From DASQDN01 sp963833675 (GTDB lineage Bacteria; Acidobacteriota; Terriglobia; Bryobacterales; Bryobacteraceae), in contig CAWHYW010000004.1 in NCBI GenBank assembly GCA_963833675.1, positions 1-64,000 on the forward strand: a stretch of 64,000 nucleotides of DNA. The letters run 5' to 3'. Positions 10,443 to 17,489 of this stretch are shown here, one piece after another. A program made the position numbers and the translations under genes. The notes beneath the pieces were generated by a model, which was given only the letters and a program-made list of their open reading frames with translations, did no database searches and was not told the DNA's origin. How positions within the stretch are numbered: the first letter of the stretch is position 1; each line of letters begins with the position of its first letter.

Positions 10443-10490
10443 AGTTGCCCGACGGAGCGCCGTCGCGTATCTCTCGATGCAACGGCAACT
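10443..10490. repeat. Structured intergenic element upstream of ffh
   Basis: An outer 7-bp inverted repeat (AGTTGCC at 10443-10449, GGCAACT at 10484-10490) encloses a perfect 6-bp hairpin (CGACGG at 10450-10455, tetraloop AGCG, CCGTCG at 10460-10465). The two stems would stack coaxially on the left side. It lies between the divergent GT87-like gene and the ffh promoter. It could be a leader for the leftward gene or a regulatory site; no SRP-RNA signature is present. Confidence 0.35.
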
Positions 10491-10536
10491 TAGCGCCCTC
10501 CTCTCTACTGACAGGAAGACGCATTCCCGTGTACTC

Positions 10537-10542
10537 TATAAT
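10537..10542 (+). promoter_or_regulatory. Probable -10 element (TATAAT) for the ffh operon
   Basis: A perfect TATAAT lies 80 nt before the ffh start, in the only long gap before the seven-gene operon. No good -35 hexamer is found at 16-18 bp; CTGACA at 10508-10513 is 23 bp away. The transcript would carry a leader of about 75 nt. Confidence 0.4.
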
Positions 10543-10622
10543 GAAGAGACCACCCTATCAGTTGGTTCTGCTAGCGGTTCCAGCGTTGGTCCTCTTTAGG
10601 TTAATTAACTAGTTCGAAAAAG

Positions 10623-11987
10623 ATGTTCGAGAATTTATCTGACAAGCTGCAGCGCGTTTTCAAGAACTTGCGCGGCGAAGGCAAACTGACGACCGAGAAC
10701 ATGGAAATCGCCCTGCGCGAAATCCGTGTCGCTCTGCTCGAGGCCGACGTGCATTTCCGCGTCGTAAAGCAGCTTATCGAGAACATAAAGCAGAAGGCGA
10801 TGGGGCAGGAAGTTCTCACTGCGCTTTCGCCCGGCCAGCAGGTCGTTAAGATCGTCCACGACGAACTGGTTCACATCCTCGGCACTCATCAATCGAAACT
10901 CCGGTTTGCGAATGAGCCGCCCACAGTCATTATGGTTGTCGGCCTACAAGGCTCGGGAAAGACTACCAGCACCGGTAAGCTTGCGCGTTTCCTCTCCAAG
11001 AACGGGCATTCTCCTGTGATGGTTTCGGTGGACGTGTACCGGCCTGCAGCGCGAAAGCAGCTATCGGTGATTGCTCGCGATTTGAAGCTGCCGATTTACG
11101 AGGGTACTCCCGAGCAGGCATCAAACCCGGTCGAACTTGCCCGGGGCGGCCGCAAAGAAGCGATGCAGACGGGTCGCGACACGCTGCTGGTGGACACTGC
11201 GGGACGCTTGCATATCGATGAACAGCTGATGACCGAGTTGAAGCAATTGAAGGAACTGCTCAACCCGACCGAGGTCTTGTTTGTCGCGGATGCCATGACG
11301 GGACAGGATGCAGTACGTTCCGCCGAAGAATTTCATAAACAGCTTGGAATCACGGGCGTAATATTGACGAAGATGGACGGCGACGCTCGCGGCGGCGCTG
11401 CGCTCTCGATTCGTACCGTAACAGATCAGCCACTGAAGTTTGTCGGTGTCGGCGAGAAGTTCGATGCGCTCGAACCCTTCCACCCTGATCGCGTTGCGAA
11501 TCGGATTCTCGGCATGGGCGACGTGCTTTCGCTCATTGAGAAAGTCGAGCAGAATATCGACCAGAAAAAAGCCGAGGAGATGCAGCGGAAGCTCATCGAG
11601 AACGAGTTCAGCCTCGAGGACTTCCGGGATCAGCTTCGACAACTCCGGAAACTGGGGCCACTTGAATCGCTACTCGGCATGATGCCGCAGACGGGTCCTT
11701 TCAAAGAGCTCAAGAATGTAAAAGTCGATGAGAAAGAGATCACACGTGTGGTCGCGATCATCGATTCGATGACCCGGCAGGAGCGTCACAACCACATGAT
11801 CATTAACGGAGCCCGCCGGCGTCGCATTGCCCGGGGAAGTGGAACCTCCGTTCAGGAAGTTAACCAGTTGCTCAAACAATATGCCCAGGCGCGAAAGATG
11901 ATGAAGACCCTTTCGGGCGGTCTGCTCGGAGGCAAGAAGCTTCCGAATATGGGCAATTTGAAGCTACCGAACCTGTTCGGCAGCTGA
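10623..11987 (+). CDS. ffh: Signal recognition particle protein Ffh (SRP54)
   Basis: GTPase that binds signal sequences on ribosomes and delivers them to FtsY/SecYEG (454 aa, typical). An N domain (residues 1-90) is followed by the G domain with P-loop GLQGSGKT (107-114), DTAGR and TKMDGDARGG, and a Met-rich M domain from about residue 300 with LLGMMPQTGP and the RNA-binding GARRRRIARGSGTSVQEVN. It heads the conserved ffh-rpsP-khpA-rimM-trmD-rplS-rnhB operon. The ATG at 10623 matches family starts, although its ribosome site is weak. Confidence 0.97.
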   Translation: MFENLSDKLQRVFKNLRGEGKLTTENMEIALREIRVALLEADVHFRVVKQLIENIKQKAMGQEVLTALSPGQQVVKIVHDELVHILGTHQSKLRFANEPPTVIMVVGLQGSGKTTSTGKLARFLSKNGHSPVMVSVDVYRPAARKQLSVIARDLKLPIYEGTPEQASNPVELARGGRKEAMQTGRDTLLVDTAGRLHIDEQLMTELKQLKELLNPTEVLFVADAMTGQDAVRSAEEFHKQLGITGVILTKMDGDARGGAALSIRTVTDQPLKFVGVGEKFDALEPFHPDRVANRILGMGDVLSLIEKVEQNIDQKKAEEMQRKLIENEFSLEDFRDQLRQLRKLGPLESLLGMMPQTGPFKELKNVKVDEKEITRVVAIIDSMTRQERHNHMIINGARRRRIARGSGTSVQEVNQLLKQYAQARKMMKTLSGGLLGGKKLPNMGNLKLPNLFGS

Positions 11988-12021
11988 ACCAAACCTAACA
12001 AATGACTCAGGAGCTTATTTA

Positions 12022-12282
12022 ATGTTGATGATCCGTCTGGCGCGCTTCGGCGCGAAGAAGAAGCCGACGTATCGCCTCGTCGTGATCGATAAAGAACGCG
12101 CGCGCAATAGTCGTGCGCTCGAAGTTGTCGGGCATTACAATCCGGTGGCACAGCCGAAACAGCTTCATATCAAGCACGAGCGCGTTGCCCATTGGTTGAA
12201 GAGCGGAGCGCAGCCGTCTGACACCGTAAAGCGTCTGCTCGACGAGAATAAGGCCGGGGCGTCCGAACAGCCGGCGGCATAG
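12022..12282 (+). CDS. rpsP: 30S ribosomal protein S16
   Basis: Small-subunit assembly protein, 86 aa. The diagnostic start MIRLARFGAKKKPTYRLVV is present, then NSRALEVVGHYNP and VAHWLKSGAQPSDTV. It starts 34 nt after ffh, with CAGGAG upstream of the ATG at 12022; the next in-frame ATG two codons in would match most homologues. It ends in a TAG codon, which shows that amber is an ordinary stop in this genome. Confidence 0.97.
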   Translation: MLMIRLARFGAKKKPTYRLVVIDKERARNSRALEVVGHYNPVAQPKQLHIKHERVAHWLKSGAQPSDTVKRLLDENKAGASEQPAA

Positions 12283-12357
12283 CAAGATGTCCGGTGAGGA
12301 GCGAAAACTAGCCGCTCAGCCTCAGAGAACCCAAAGAATCGAAAGGAGACTCCATCC

Positions 12358-12597
12358 ATGGCGGGGATGAAAGAGTTGATTGAAGATATCGCCAAGGCTC
12401 TCGTCGATGAACCGGATCAGGTTACGGTGCGAGAAACAGCGGGGGAACAGGTTACCGTATTAGAGCTGCGGGTTGCGCCGGGCGACCTGGGGAAAGTGAT
12501 CGGGAAACAGGGGCGGACCGCGCGTTCCATCCGGACGCTGTTGGGCGCGGCCGGGATGAAGCTGAATCGCCGGTTCAATCTCGAGATTTTGGAGTGA
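12358..12597 (+). CDS. khpA: KH-domain RNA-binding protein KhpA
   Basis: Single-KH-domain protein of 79 aa. The KH signature GKVIGKQGRTARSIRTLL (GxxG loop = GKQG) is intact. KhpA, with partner KhpB/Jag, binds many RNAs and affects cell division and ribosome biogenesis in Gram-positives. The position between rpsP and rimM is the conserved one. GAAAGGAG sits 7-10 nt before the ATG. Confidence 0.93.
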   Translation: MAGMKELIEDIAKALVDEPDQVTVRETAGEQVTVLELRVAPGDLGKVIGKQGRTARSIRTLLGAAGMKLNRRFNLEILE

Positions 12598-12627
12598 AAC
12601 GTTTCATTCAGGCGTGGCGCTGGCGAA

Positions 12628-13143
12628 ATGTGGGTAGCTTTGGCGGTTTTGCGGCGAGCCCGAGGGATTAAGGGCGAATTGATCGCCGAGAACCTGGGGA
12701 GCGAACCGGATCGGTTCTCGGCTGGCTTAACAGTGACTCTGACGGTAACTCCTGAGAGCAACCAAGGGCGACCGGCCGAGTTGGAACGGTCCTGGATACA
12801 CCAAGGCTCACTGGTTCTGAAATTCAGGGGCGTAGATACGCGATCTGAAGCCGAGACTCTGCAAGGGATGTTCGTCTGCATTCCCGAAGCGCAGCGTCCG
12901 CCGTTGCCGGAAGGCCAGGTTTATCTTGATGACTTGATTGGTTGTGAAGTTTTCACGACCAATGGCACGAGACGCGTTGGATGTGTCACCGGGTGGCAGG
13001 ATTTGGGCGGCCCGGTATTGTTGGAAGTAGGTCCGGATCTATTGATACCGTACGTACCCGCAATCTGCCGGGAGGTGGATCTCGCCGAACGCAGAATCGG
13101 CGTCGAGATGCCTGAAGGGCTGGAAGACCTGAATCGGAAATGA
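12628..13143 (+). CDS. rimM: Ribosome maturation factor RimM
   Basis: 30S assembly factor that binds S19 (171 aa). The N-terminal RimM barrel has RARGIKGELIAENLGSEPDRF, and the PRC-like C-terminal domain has VYLDDLIGCEVF and PVLLEVGPDLLIPYVP. The ATG at 12628 is the only possible start after the upstream in-frame stop at 12595. Its stop overlaps the trmD start by 4 nt (ATGA), indicating translational coupling. Confidence 0.93.
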   Translation: MWVALAVLRRARGIKGELIAENLGSEPDRFSAGLTVTLTVTPESNQGRPAELERSWIHQGSLVLKFRGVDTRSEAETLQGMFVCIPEAQRPPLPEGQVYLDDLIGCEVFTTNGTRRVGCVTGWQDLGGPVLLEVGPDLLIPYVPAICREVDLAERRIGVEMPEGLEDLNRK

Positions 13144-13850
13144 TCTTCCATGTGTTGACGATTTTCCCGGATTTTTTCGAGGGGCCGTTCGCGCATGGTG
13201 TCGTGGCGAAGGCCCGGGAATCCGGGGTGGTGGAAATTCGGGTCCACAATCTGAGAGACTGGACGTCAGACCGTCACAAAACGGTGGATGACCGCCCGTT
13301 CGGTGGCGGAGAAGGGATGTTGCTGAAGGCGGAACCGATTTTCCGGGCGGTTGAATCCATCTGGCCAGTGCGGCAGCCCGAGCAGAAAATTGTGATGCTT
13401 TCGGCGCAGGGACGCCTGTTCGATCAGTGTGTCGCCCGAGAGCTCAGCCGGGAGAAGGAATTGCTCCTGATCTGCGGCCGATATGAAGGTATCGATGAGC
13501 GCGTTGCAACGCATCTGGCGGACGACGAACTCTCGATAGGAAATTATGTCCTGAGCGGAGGCGAGTTGGCCGCTGCAGTCGTTGTCGATGCAGTGGCCCG
13601 GCTTCAGCCCGGTGTTCTGGGAAATGAGGACTCCGCCGTTTGGGAATCGTTTAGTGAAGGACGCGGTCCGGAAACGCTCGATTGCCCGCAGTGGACAAGA
13701 CCTGCGGTGTTTCGAGGCGTTCCGGTCCCCGAGGTGCTCCTGAGCGGGCACCACGAAGAGATTAGAAAATGGCGCACGAAGGCGGCGCGGGAGAAAACGG
13801 CACGAATGCGACCGGATCTGCTGCAGCGGGAATCGGAGCCCAGGAATTGA
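13140..13850 (+). CDS. trmD: tRNA (guanine-37-N1)-methyltransferase TrmD
   Basis: SPOUT-class methyltransferase that makes m1G37 and prevents +1 frameshifting (236 aa). Key strings: MIFHVLTIFPDFFEGPFAHG, DRPFGGGEGMLLKAEPIF, LICGRYEGIDERV and the knot motif LSGGELAA. SAM binds in the trefoil knot; the catalytic Asp lies in the C-terminal helical region. Coupled to rimM by a 4-nt overlap and followed by rplS after 13 nt. Confidence 0.97.
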   Translation: MIFHVLTIFPDFFEGPFAHGVVAKARESGVVEIRVHNLRDWTSDRHKTVDDRPFGGGEGMLLKAEPIFRAVESIWPVRQPEQKIVMLSAQGRLFDQCVARELSREKELLLICGRYEGIDERVATHLADDELSIGNYVLSGGELAAAVVVDAVARLQPGVLGNEDSAVWESFSEGRGPETLDCPQWTRPAVFRGVPVPEVLLSGHHEEIRKWRTKAAREKTARMRPDLLQRESEPRN

Positions 13851-13863
13851 CGAGGGTATACAG

Positions 13864-14211
13864 ATGCAAAATGCGTTGATGACGAAGATTTTGAACAAAA
13901 ACAAGCGATCCGACATTCCGGAGTTCCGCCCGGGGGACACGATTCGTGTCCACGTAAAGATCAAGGAAGGCGACAAGGAACGGACTCAAGCGTTCGAAGG
14001 GACCGTCATCGCAAGAAACAATAGCGGTCTGAGCGAAACCATCACTGTACGGAAGATCAGTTTCGGACAGGGCGTCGAGCGCATCTTCCCGGTCAACGCA
14101 CCTGTAATCGATCGCATCGATTTCGTGCGCACCGGCATGGTACGACGTGCGAAGCTGTACTACTTGCGAGGGCTTCGCGGTAAGGCGGCCCGCCTGAAAG
14201 AGCGCGCATAA
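13864..14211 (+). CDS. rplS: 50S ribosomal protein L19
   Basis: Large-subunit protein at the intersubunit bridge, 115 aa. FRPGDTIRVHVKIKEGDKER and FEGTVIARNNSGLSETITVRK are diagnostic; the C-terminus has RRAKLYYLRGLRGKAARLKE. Start ATG 13864 follows a GAGGGTAT site; Met6 is an alternative. Confidence 0.97.
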   Translation: MQNALMTKILNKNKRSDIPEFRPGDTIRVHVKIKEGDKERTQAFEGTVIARNNSGLSETITVRKISFGQGVERIFPVNAPVIDRIDFVRTGMVRRAKLYYLRGLRGKAARLKERA

Positions 14212-14233
14212 TCGAAACTCAGCCGGGGAGTAC

Positions 14234-14926
14234 TTGGCAAGCGCGACGAAGATCGTCAGGTTCGCCTGCGGCGGAAAGCACGAAAGAGCGGCCCGCCTCG
14301 GTGGTTACACCTGTATTGCAGGTGTAGATGAGGCCGGTCGTGGATCACTCTTCGGCCCAGTCTTCGCGTCCGCAGTTATCCTTTCCCCGGATTCACCGAT
14401 CCGTGGCCTTCGCGACAGCAAATTGCTTCCGGCGGAGCGCCGTGAGCTTCTCGCCGGTCGTATACGCGAGCGCGCCGTTTCCTGGGGAATCGGAGCCGCG
14501 GATGCTTACGAGATCGACCGCATAAATATCTATCAGGCATCTCGCCTGGCCATGAAGCGTGCCATCGAGAAGCTTTCTCCCGCATCCGATTATTTATTGA
14601 CCGACGCTGTGCCGATTGACCTGGGGTTACCCTGCGAAGCGATCGTGCACGGCGACGCCAAAGTCCAATGCATAGCAGCCGCATCGATTCTGGCGAAAAC
14701 GGCTCGGGATGCGTGCATGCGTGCGTGGGATCCGGTTTTCCCGGAATTTGGGCTTGCGCGTCACAAGGGGTACAGCACCGACGAGCATATCGAAGCCTTA
14801 CGAAAGTATGGCCCTACGCTTTTACACCGTTTCAGCTTCGAGCCGGTGCGGCTGGCCTGTCCCTTTGCAGTGTGGTCGGGATACGATGAAAAAGGATCCG
14901 AGTTGGTACAGCATGTTACAGCCTGA
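14234..14926 (+). CDS. rnhB: Ribonuclease HII
   Basis: Removes ribonucleotides from RNA/DNA hybrids (230 aa). Metal-binding Asp and Glu lie in GVDEAGRGSLFGP, a third Asp in the LLTDAVPI segment and a fourth in KTARDACMR. The likely start is TTG at 14234, just after GGGGAG; the spacing is short, so a downstream start is possible. The last 41 nt overlap the next gene in another frame. Confidence 0.92.
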   Translation: MASATKIVRFACGGKHERAARLGGYTCIAGVDEAGRGSLFGPVFASAVILSPDSPIRGLRDSKLLPAERRELLAGRIRERAVSWGIGAADAYEIDRINIYQASRLAMKRAIEKLSPASDYLLTDAVPIDLGLPCEAIVHGDAKVQCIAAASILAKTARDACMRAWDPVFPEFGLARHKGYSTDEHIEALRKYGPTLLHRFSFEPVRLACPFAVWSGYDEKGSELVQHVTA

Positions 14927-15200
14927 ATCACCAAGCCAACTCGAAGCGGCGCCACGGCCGCAATATCGCTGGTATCACAAAACCGCCGGACTGATTACGG
15001 TCATTCTGCTTTTCGAATTAGGGGTCTTCCTCGTCGTGTGGCCCTGGGCTGGTGACTGGGATCTCGCATTTCTTCCGTACGATCTCCGTTACATTTGGAA
15101 CAGCAACTACTTCCGGGGCGCGGTCAGCGGGCTGGGCGTGCTGAATATCTATCTCTTTTTTATTGAAGTCTTTCGTCTTCGACGTTTTTCCGTTAACTGA
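14886..15200 (+). CDS. Small membrane protein after rnhB, function unknown
   Basis: A 104-aa protein starting inside the 3' end of rnhB (ATG 14886). Two hydrophobic segments are visible: residues about 34-54 (LITVILLFELGVFLVVW) and 79-95 (GAVSGLGVLNIYLFFIEVF), with a short acidic/aromatic loop between (DWDLAFLPYDLRYIWN). No family is recognised. The overlap with rnhB suggests translational coupling and membership in the ffh operon. Confidence 0.65.
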   Translation: MKKDPSWYSMLQPESPSQLEAAPRPQYRWYHKTAGLITVILLFELGVFLVVWPWAGDWDLAFLPYDLRYIWNSNYFRGAVSGLGVLNIYLFFIEVFRLRRFSVN

Positions 15201-15246
15201 TGATCCCGTTTTGACTCAGATTCCGCATTTCTGTGTGGAGGCATAA

Positions 15247-15363
15247 ATGGCACTCGCCCTCACGCAACTCTTCGCAGTATCGATTCCGGAACCGGTCGGC
15301 CTTGGCTTAGTACTGAGCGGACTCGCGGTCTATTGGATTCGTGACCTGCGTCACAGTCAGTAA
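15247..15363 (+). CDS. 38-residue peptide consisting almost only of a PEP-CTERM signal
   Basis: ATG at 15247 is preceded by GGAGG (15237-15241) with 5 nt spacing. The 38-aa product reads MALALTQLFAVSIPEP, then a 15-residue hydrophobic stretch (VGLGLVLSGLAVYWI), then RDLRHSQ. This is the complete tripartite exosortase signal (PEP, membrane span, basic tail) with about 12 residues in front and no normal signal peptide. It lies 46 nt after the rnhB-linked membrane protein gene. It could be a real micropeptide or a remnant of a larger PEP-CTERM gene; nothing coding is seen directly upstream in frame. Confidence 0.6.
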   Translation: MALALTQLFAVSIPEPVGLGLVLSGLAVYWIRDLRHSQ

Positions 15364-15413
15364 GAAGTACTACGTTCTCCTCCGCCCAACATATCGGGCC
15401 TTCCCCCACATTT

Positions 15414-15439
15414 GTCCCTGCCCCCGAATGGGACTTTTT
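15414..15439 (+). terminator. Possible weak intrinsic terminator
   Basis: GTCCC (15414-15418) and GGGAC (15430-15434) form a 5-bp stem with an 11-nt loop, followed directly by TTTTT. It would end the long ffh operon after the micropeptide. The stem is short, so confidence is low. Confidence 0.3.
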
Positions 15440-15559
15440 GGCAGGATCCTGACATAATTGTAGTGAACCAGTCAGTTGGGTCCAGCGCTAATTCGTTCGG
15501 GTAGGTGAAATCGCGCCCGGAATCGTATAAGATGCGTTGGAAAGGAGGACAACCCAGGA

Positions 15560-16306
15560 ATGCAAGCACACCCTGACCGTGCAGAGCTAAAAGCTTATCT
15601 GCGCGGACGATTGCAGTCGGCCGAAGCCGGCGTAATCAAGGCACACCTGCTAACCTGCGACCAGTGCGTTTCCGACGCCGTACTGGAATGCGATTACCTC
15701 GACCAAATGCGTGCACGGTTCACTTTGCGGAGTGAGCGTCACGCGATTCAACCAGTCATCCCTGTAACTCAACCCGCTGCCATTGCCGCAACACAGCAGG
15801 CGGGAATGCCCCATACGTGGGCGGCCCTCATTCCTATGACGCTCGCGGTCGCATTTTTGTTCAACAGCCGCGACTTGCAGGAAACACCGCTAACGGTCGT
15901 GGAGGCTCGAAGTACCTCGATGCCTGTCGAACGGCCTAGCCTTACGCTCCCGGGCGCACAACAGGACACAGAAGACATTGCGGAGGAAGGGTCAAGTGAG
16001 GCGGAAGGTTATCGGCCTGCCGAAGTTGTCCCAGCGGTTGCTCGTTCGCGAGTTCCTCAATTGCAAGCACGGATCAGACGTGGTTTTATCTTGTCGCAGT
16101 TCTCGATACCATCGCGTCCAACTCGGCATCCGGTTCTTTTGGGGCCCTCTGACTTCGACCGTCCTGTTGTCCTAAGCAGTGTGAGCTTTCATAAATCCGA
16201 AGCGCTTACACTCGTGGCATCGCAGCCATCTCTCTCGCCTCCCCCGAGGCGAAAAAATGGGTTTCGGCGCTTCTTCTCAGCTTTCGCAGCGCCGTTCCGC
16301 GGCTAA
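15560..16306 (+). CDS. Zinc-finger-like protein with HxxxCxxC motif, possible anti-sigma factor
   Basis: Protein of 248 aa. The N-terminal 45 residues resemble the anti-sigma zinc-finger (zf-HC2) module: LKAYLRGRLQ, then AHLLTCDQC, which is the H-x3-C-x2-C zinc site. A hydrophobic segment (TWAALIPMTLAVAFLF, about 86-101) may anchor it in the membrane. The rest is low-complexity, Pro/Ser/Arg-rich, ending in a basic stretch. No sigma factor is adjacent, so the regulator role is inference. AAAGGAGG precedes the ATG. It converges on the JAMM-like gene with a 4-nt overlap of stop codons. Confidence 0.6.
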   Translation: MQAHPDRAELKAYLRGRLQSAEAGVIKAHLLTCDQCVSDAVLECDYLDQMRARFTLRSERHAIQPVIPVTQPAAIAATQQAGMPHTWAALIPMTLAVAFLFNSRDLQETPLTVVEARSTSMPVERPSLTLPGAQQDTEDIAEEGSSEAEGYRPAEVVPAVARSRVPQLQARIRRGFILSQFSIPSRPTRHPVLLGPSDFDRPVVLSSVSFHKSEALTLVASQPSLSPPPRRKNGFRRFFSAFAAPFRG

Positions 16307-17232
16307 CGAGTCTGTTTTCGGCTACGCGCCCGTCGGTTTCGGGCGCCTTTGTTCCGTTTGCTCGCATCTGAAGAGCTCACGGTTGGATTCTGCGTCGGCA
16401 GAGACTCACTTATTCCAATCGCGTTCGACGCGGGCGGAGGCGGACCGGCAGGCTGCTGCTGAACCGTGTTCGATAAAGTCGGCGGCGGTCCTGAGATCAT
16501 CGAGCGAATTCTCGTGATCAACATGACCGCCGCACCCATTACGATACCTACAAGCAAGATTGCATACGTCCGACGACGCGTTCGTTGCGAGCGTTTAGGC
16601 ATAGCCCGAACGTGTGGTTGGGCTTGTAATTTCGGAGGCTGGACCGGCGCGATTGCTGGCTCGGGTCTCGGCGCCTCCTCATAGCGAACCGAGTCGCCTT
16701 CCAATTCTGTCTGAAGGATCTCGCCGCGAGGATCTCTGATATACACGTTGACGATCGTTCCGTTTTCGTTGTTGGGCTTCAGCACGATACAGACCGCTGA
16801 TGGCTGATGGAACCTGGTGTTGTATATTTCGATGTCGGTCTCCGAAAGCACTGCCTCCCGTCGAGTATGCGCTTCGTAGTACCCGATAACTTCAAAGCCT
16901 TCCGGCGCGACCTGCGCATTGGTTTTCTGAATGAGCCCGTCCAGAGACTCATAATCGTCGTCGGTGAGTAGAAAAGCCGCTCCCCTAGCATGCGAGATAA
17001 GCAGAGGCCGGGCATCCATAACATGGACGATGTGACTTATCCGGGCGCCAATAAGAATTCCGCCGACCTCCATTCCCCCATGCCGAAAACTTCTGAAGCC
17101 GTCCCATGCTGCGGAACTGATCTGATCTAACACAGAAAGGGCGCATTCGACACGCTGGCCCGGGGCAATCCAGCAGCGGAAGGTGTTTCCTGCCATCTCA
17201 TTTGGGACGTTCGCAAGCAAGTTTAAGTGCAT
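16303..17232 (-). CDS. Membrane-anchored JAMM/MPN-fold protein with altered metal site
   Basis: A 309-aa protein with an MPN/JAB-like domain (residues about 25-170), one TM helix (about 226-247, AILLVGIVMGAAVMLI) and a Pro/Ser-rich tail ending in a very basic stretch. The JAMM spacing is exact: Glu55 in EVGGILIG, then E120-A-H122, seven residues, S130-x2-D133 (EAHTRREAVLSETD). The first His of the HxH pair is Glu. Active JAMM enzymes are zinc isopeptidases; whether this one retains zinc or acts as a scaffold is open. No ubiquitin-like or E1/E2 gene is nearby. Confidence 0.6.
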   Translation of the reverse strand: MHLNLLANVPNEMAGNTFRCWIAPGQRVECALSVLDQISSAAWDGFRSFRHGGMEVGGILIGARISHIVHVMDARPLLISHARGAAFLLTDDDYESLDGLIQKTNAQVAPEGFEVIGYYEAHTRREAVLSETDIEIYNTRFHQPSAVCIVLKPNNENGTIVNVYIRDPRGEILQTELEGDSVRYEEAPRPEPAIAPVQPPKLQAQPHVRAMPKRSQRTRRRTYAILLVGIVMGAAVMLITRIRSMISGPPPTLSNTVQQQPAGPPPPASNAIGISESLPTQNPTVSSSDASKRNKGARNRRARSRKQTR

Positions 17233-17279
17233 AATTTTGCCCGAGGAATCGTCTATATGCCGAACGGAGGAGATATCGA

Positions 17280-17441
17280 ATGGCTGACACTCAGAAATGC
17301 GCGCATCCCGCCTGCAACTGTATGGCCCCGCAAGGAGAGAAATATTGCAGCACGTATTGCCACGATGCAGGTACCACAGTCGAACTCACGTGCAATTGCG
17401 GTCATCCCGGCTGCGCGGATACGATGGCCCGCAAAGGCTAG
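17280..17441 (+). CDS. Small metallothionein-like Cys/His-rich protein
   Basis: A 53-aa protein with eight cysteines (7, 12, 14, 23, 27, 38, 40, 45) and three histidines (9, 28, 42). The pattern CAHPACNC, YCSTYCHDA and CNCGHPGC matches bacterial metallothioneins of the SmtA/BmtA type (PF02069), which store zinc or bind cadmium and copper. GGAGG (17266-17270) lies 9 nt before the ATG. It is divergent from the JAMM-like gene, with only 47 nt between starts, so the two may share a control region. No SmtB-type repressor is seen. Confidence 0.75.
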   Translation: MADTQKCAHPACNCMAPQGEKYCSTYCHDAGTTVELTCNCGHPGCADTMARKG

Positions 17442-17489
17442 CCTAGCCGAAACTCGTCGTCTATAGCCTTTTGCCGAGGCGGCGGTGGG

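Noticed and set aside
10443..10622. SRP (4.5S) RNA gene upstream of ffh
   Set aside because: The conserved GGAA-tetraloop domain of SRP RNA is absent.
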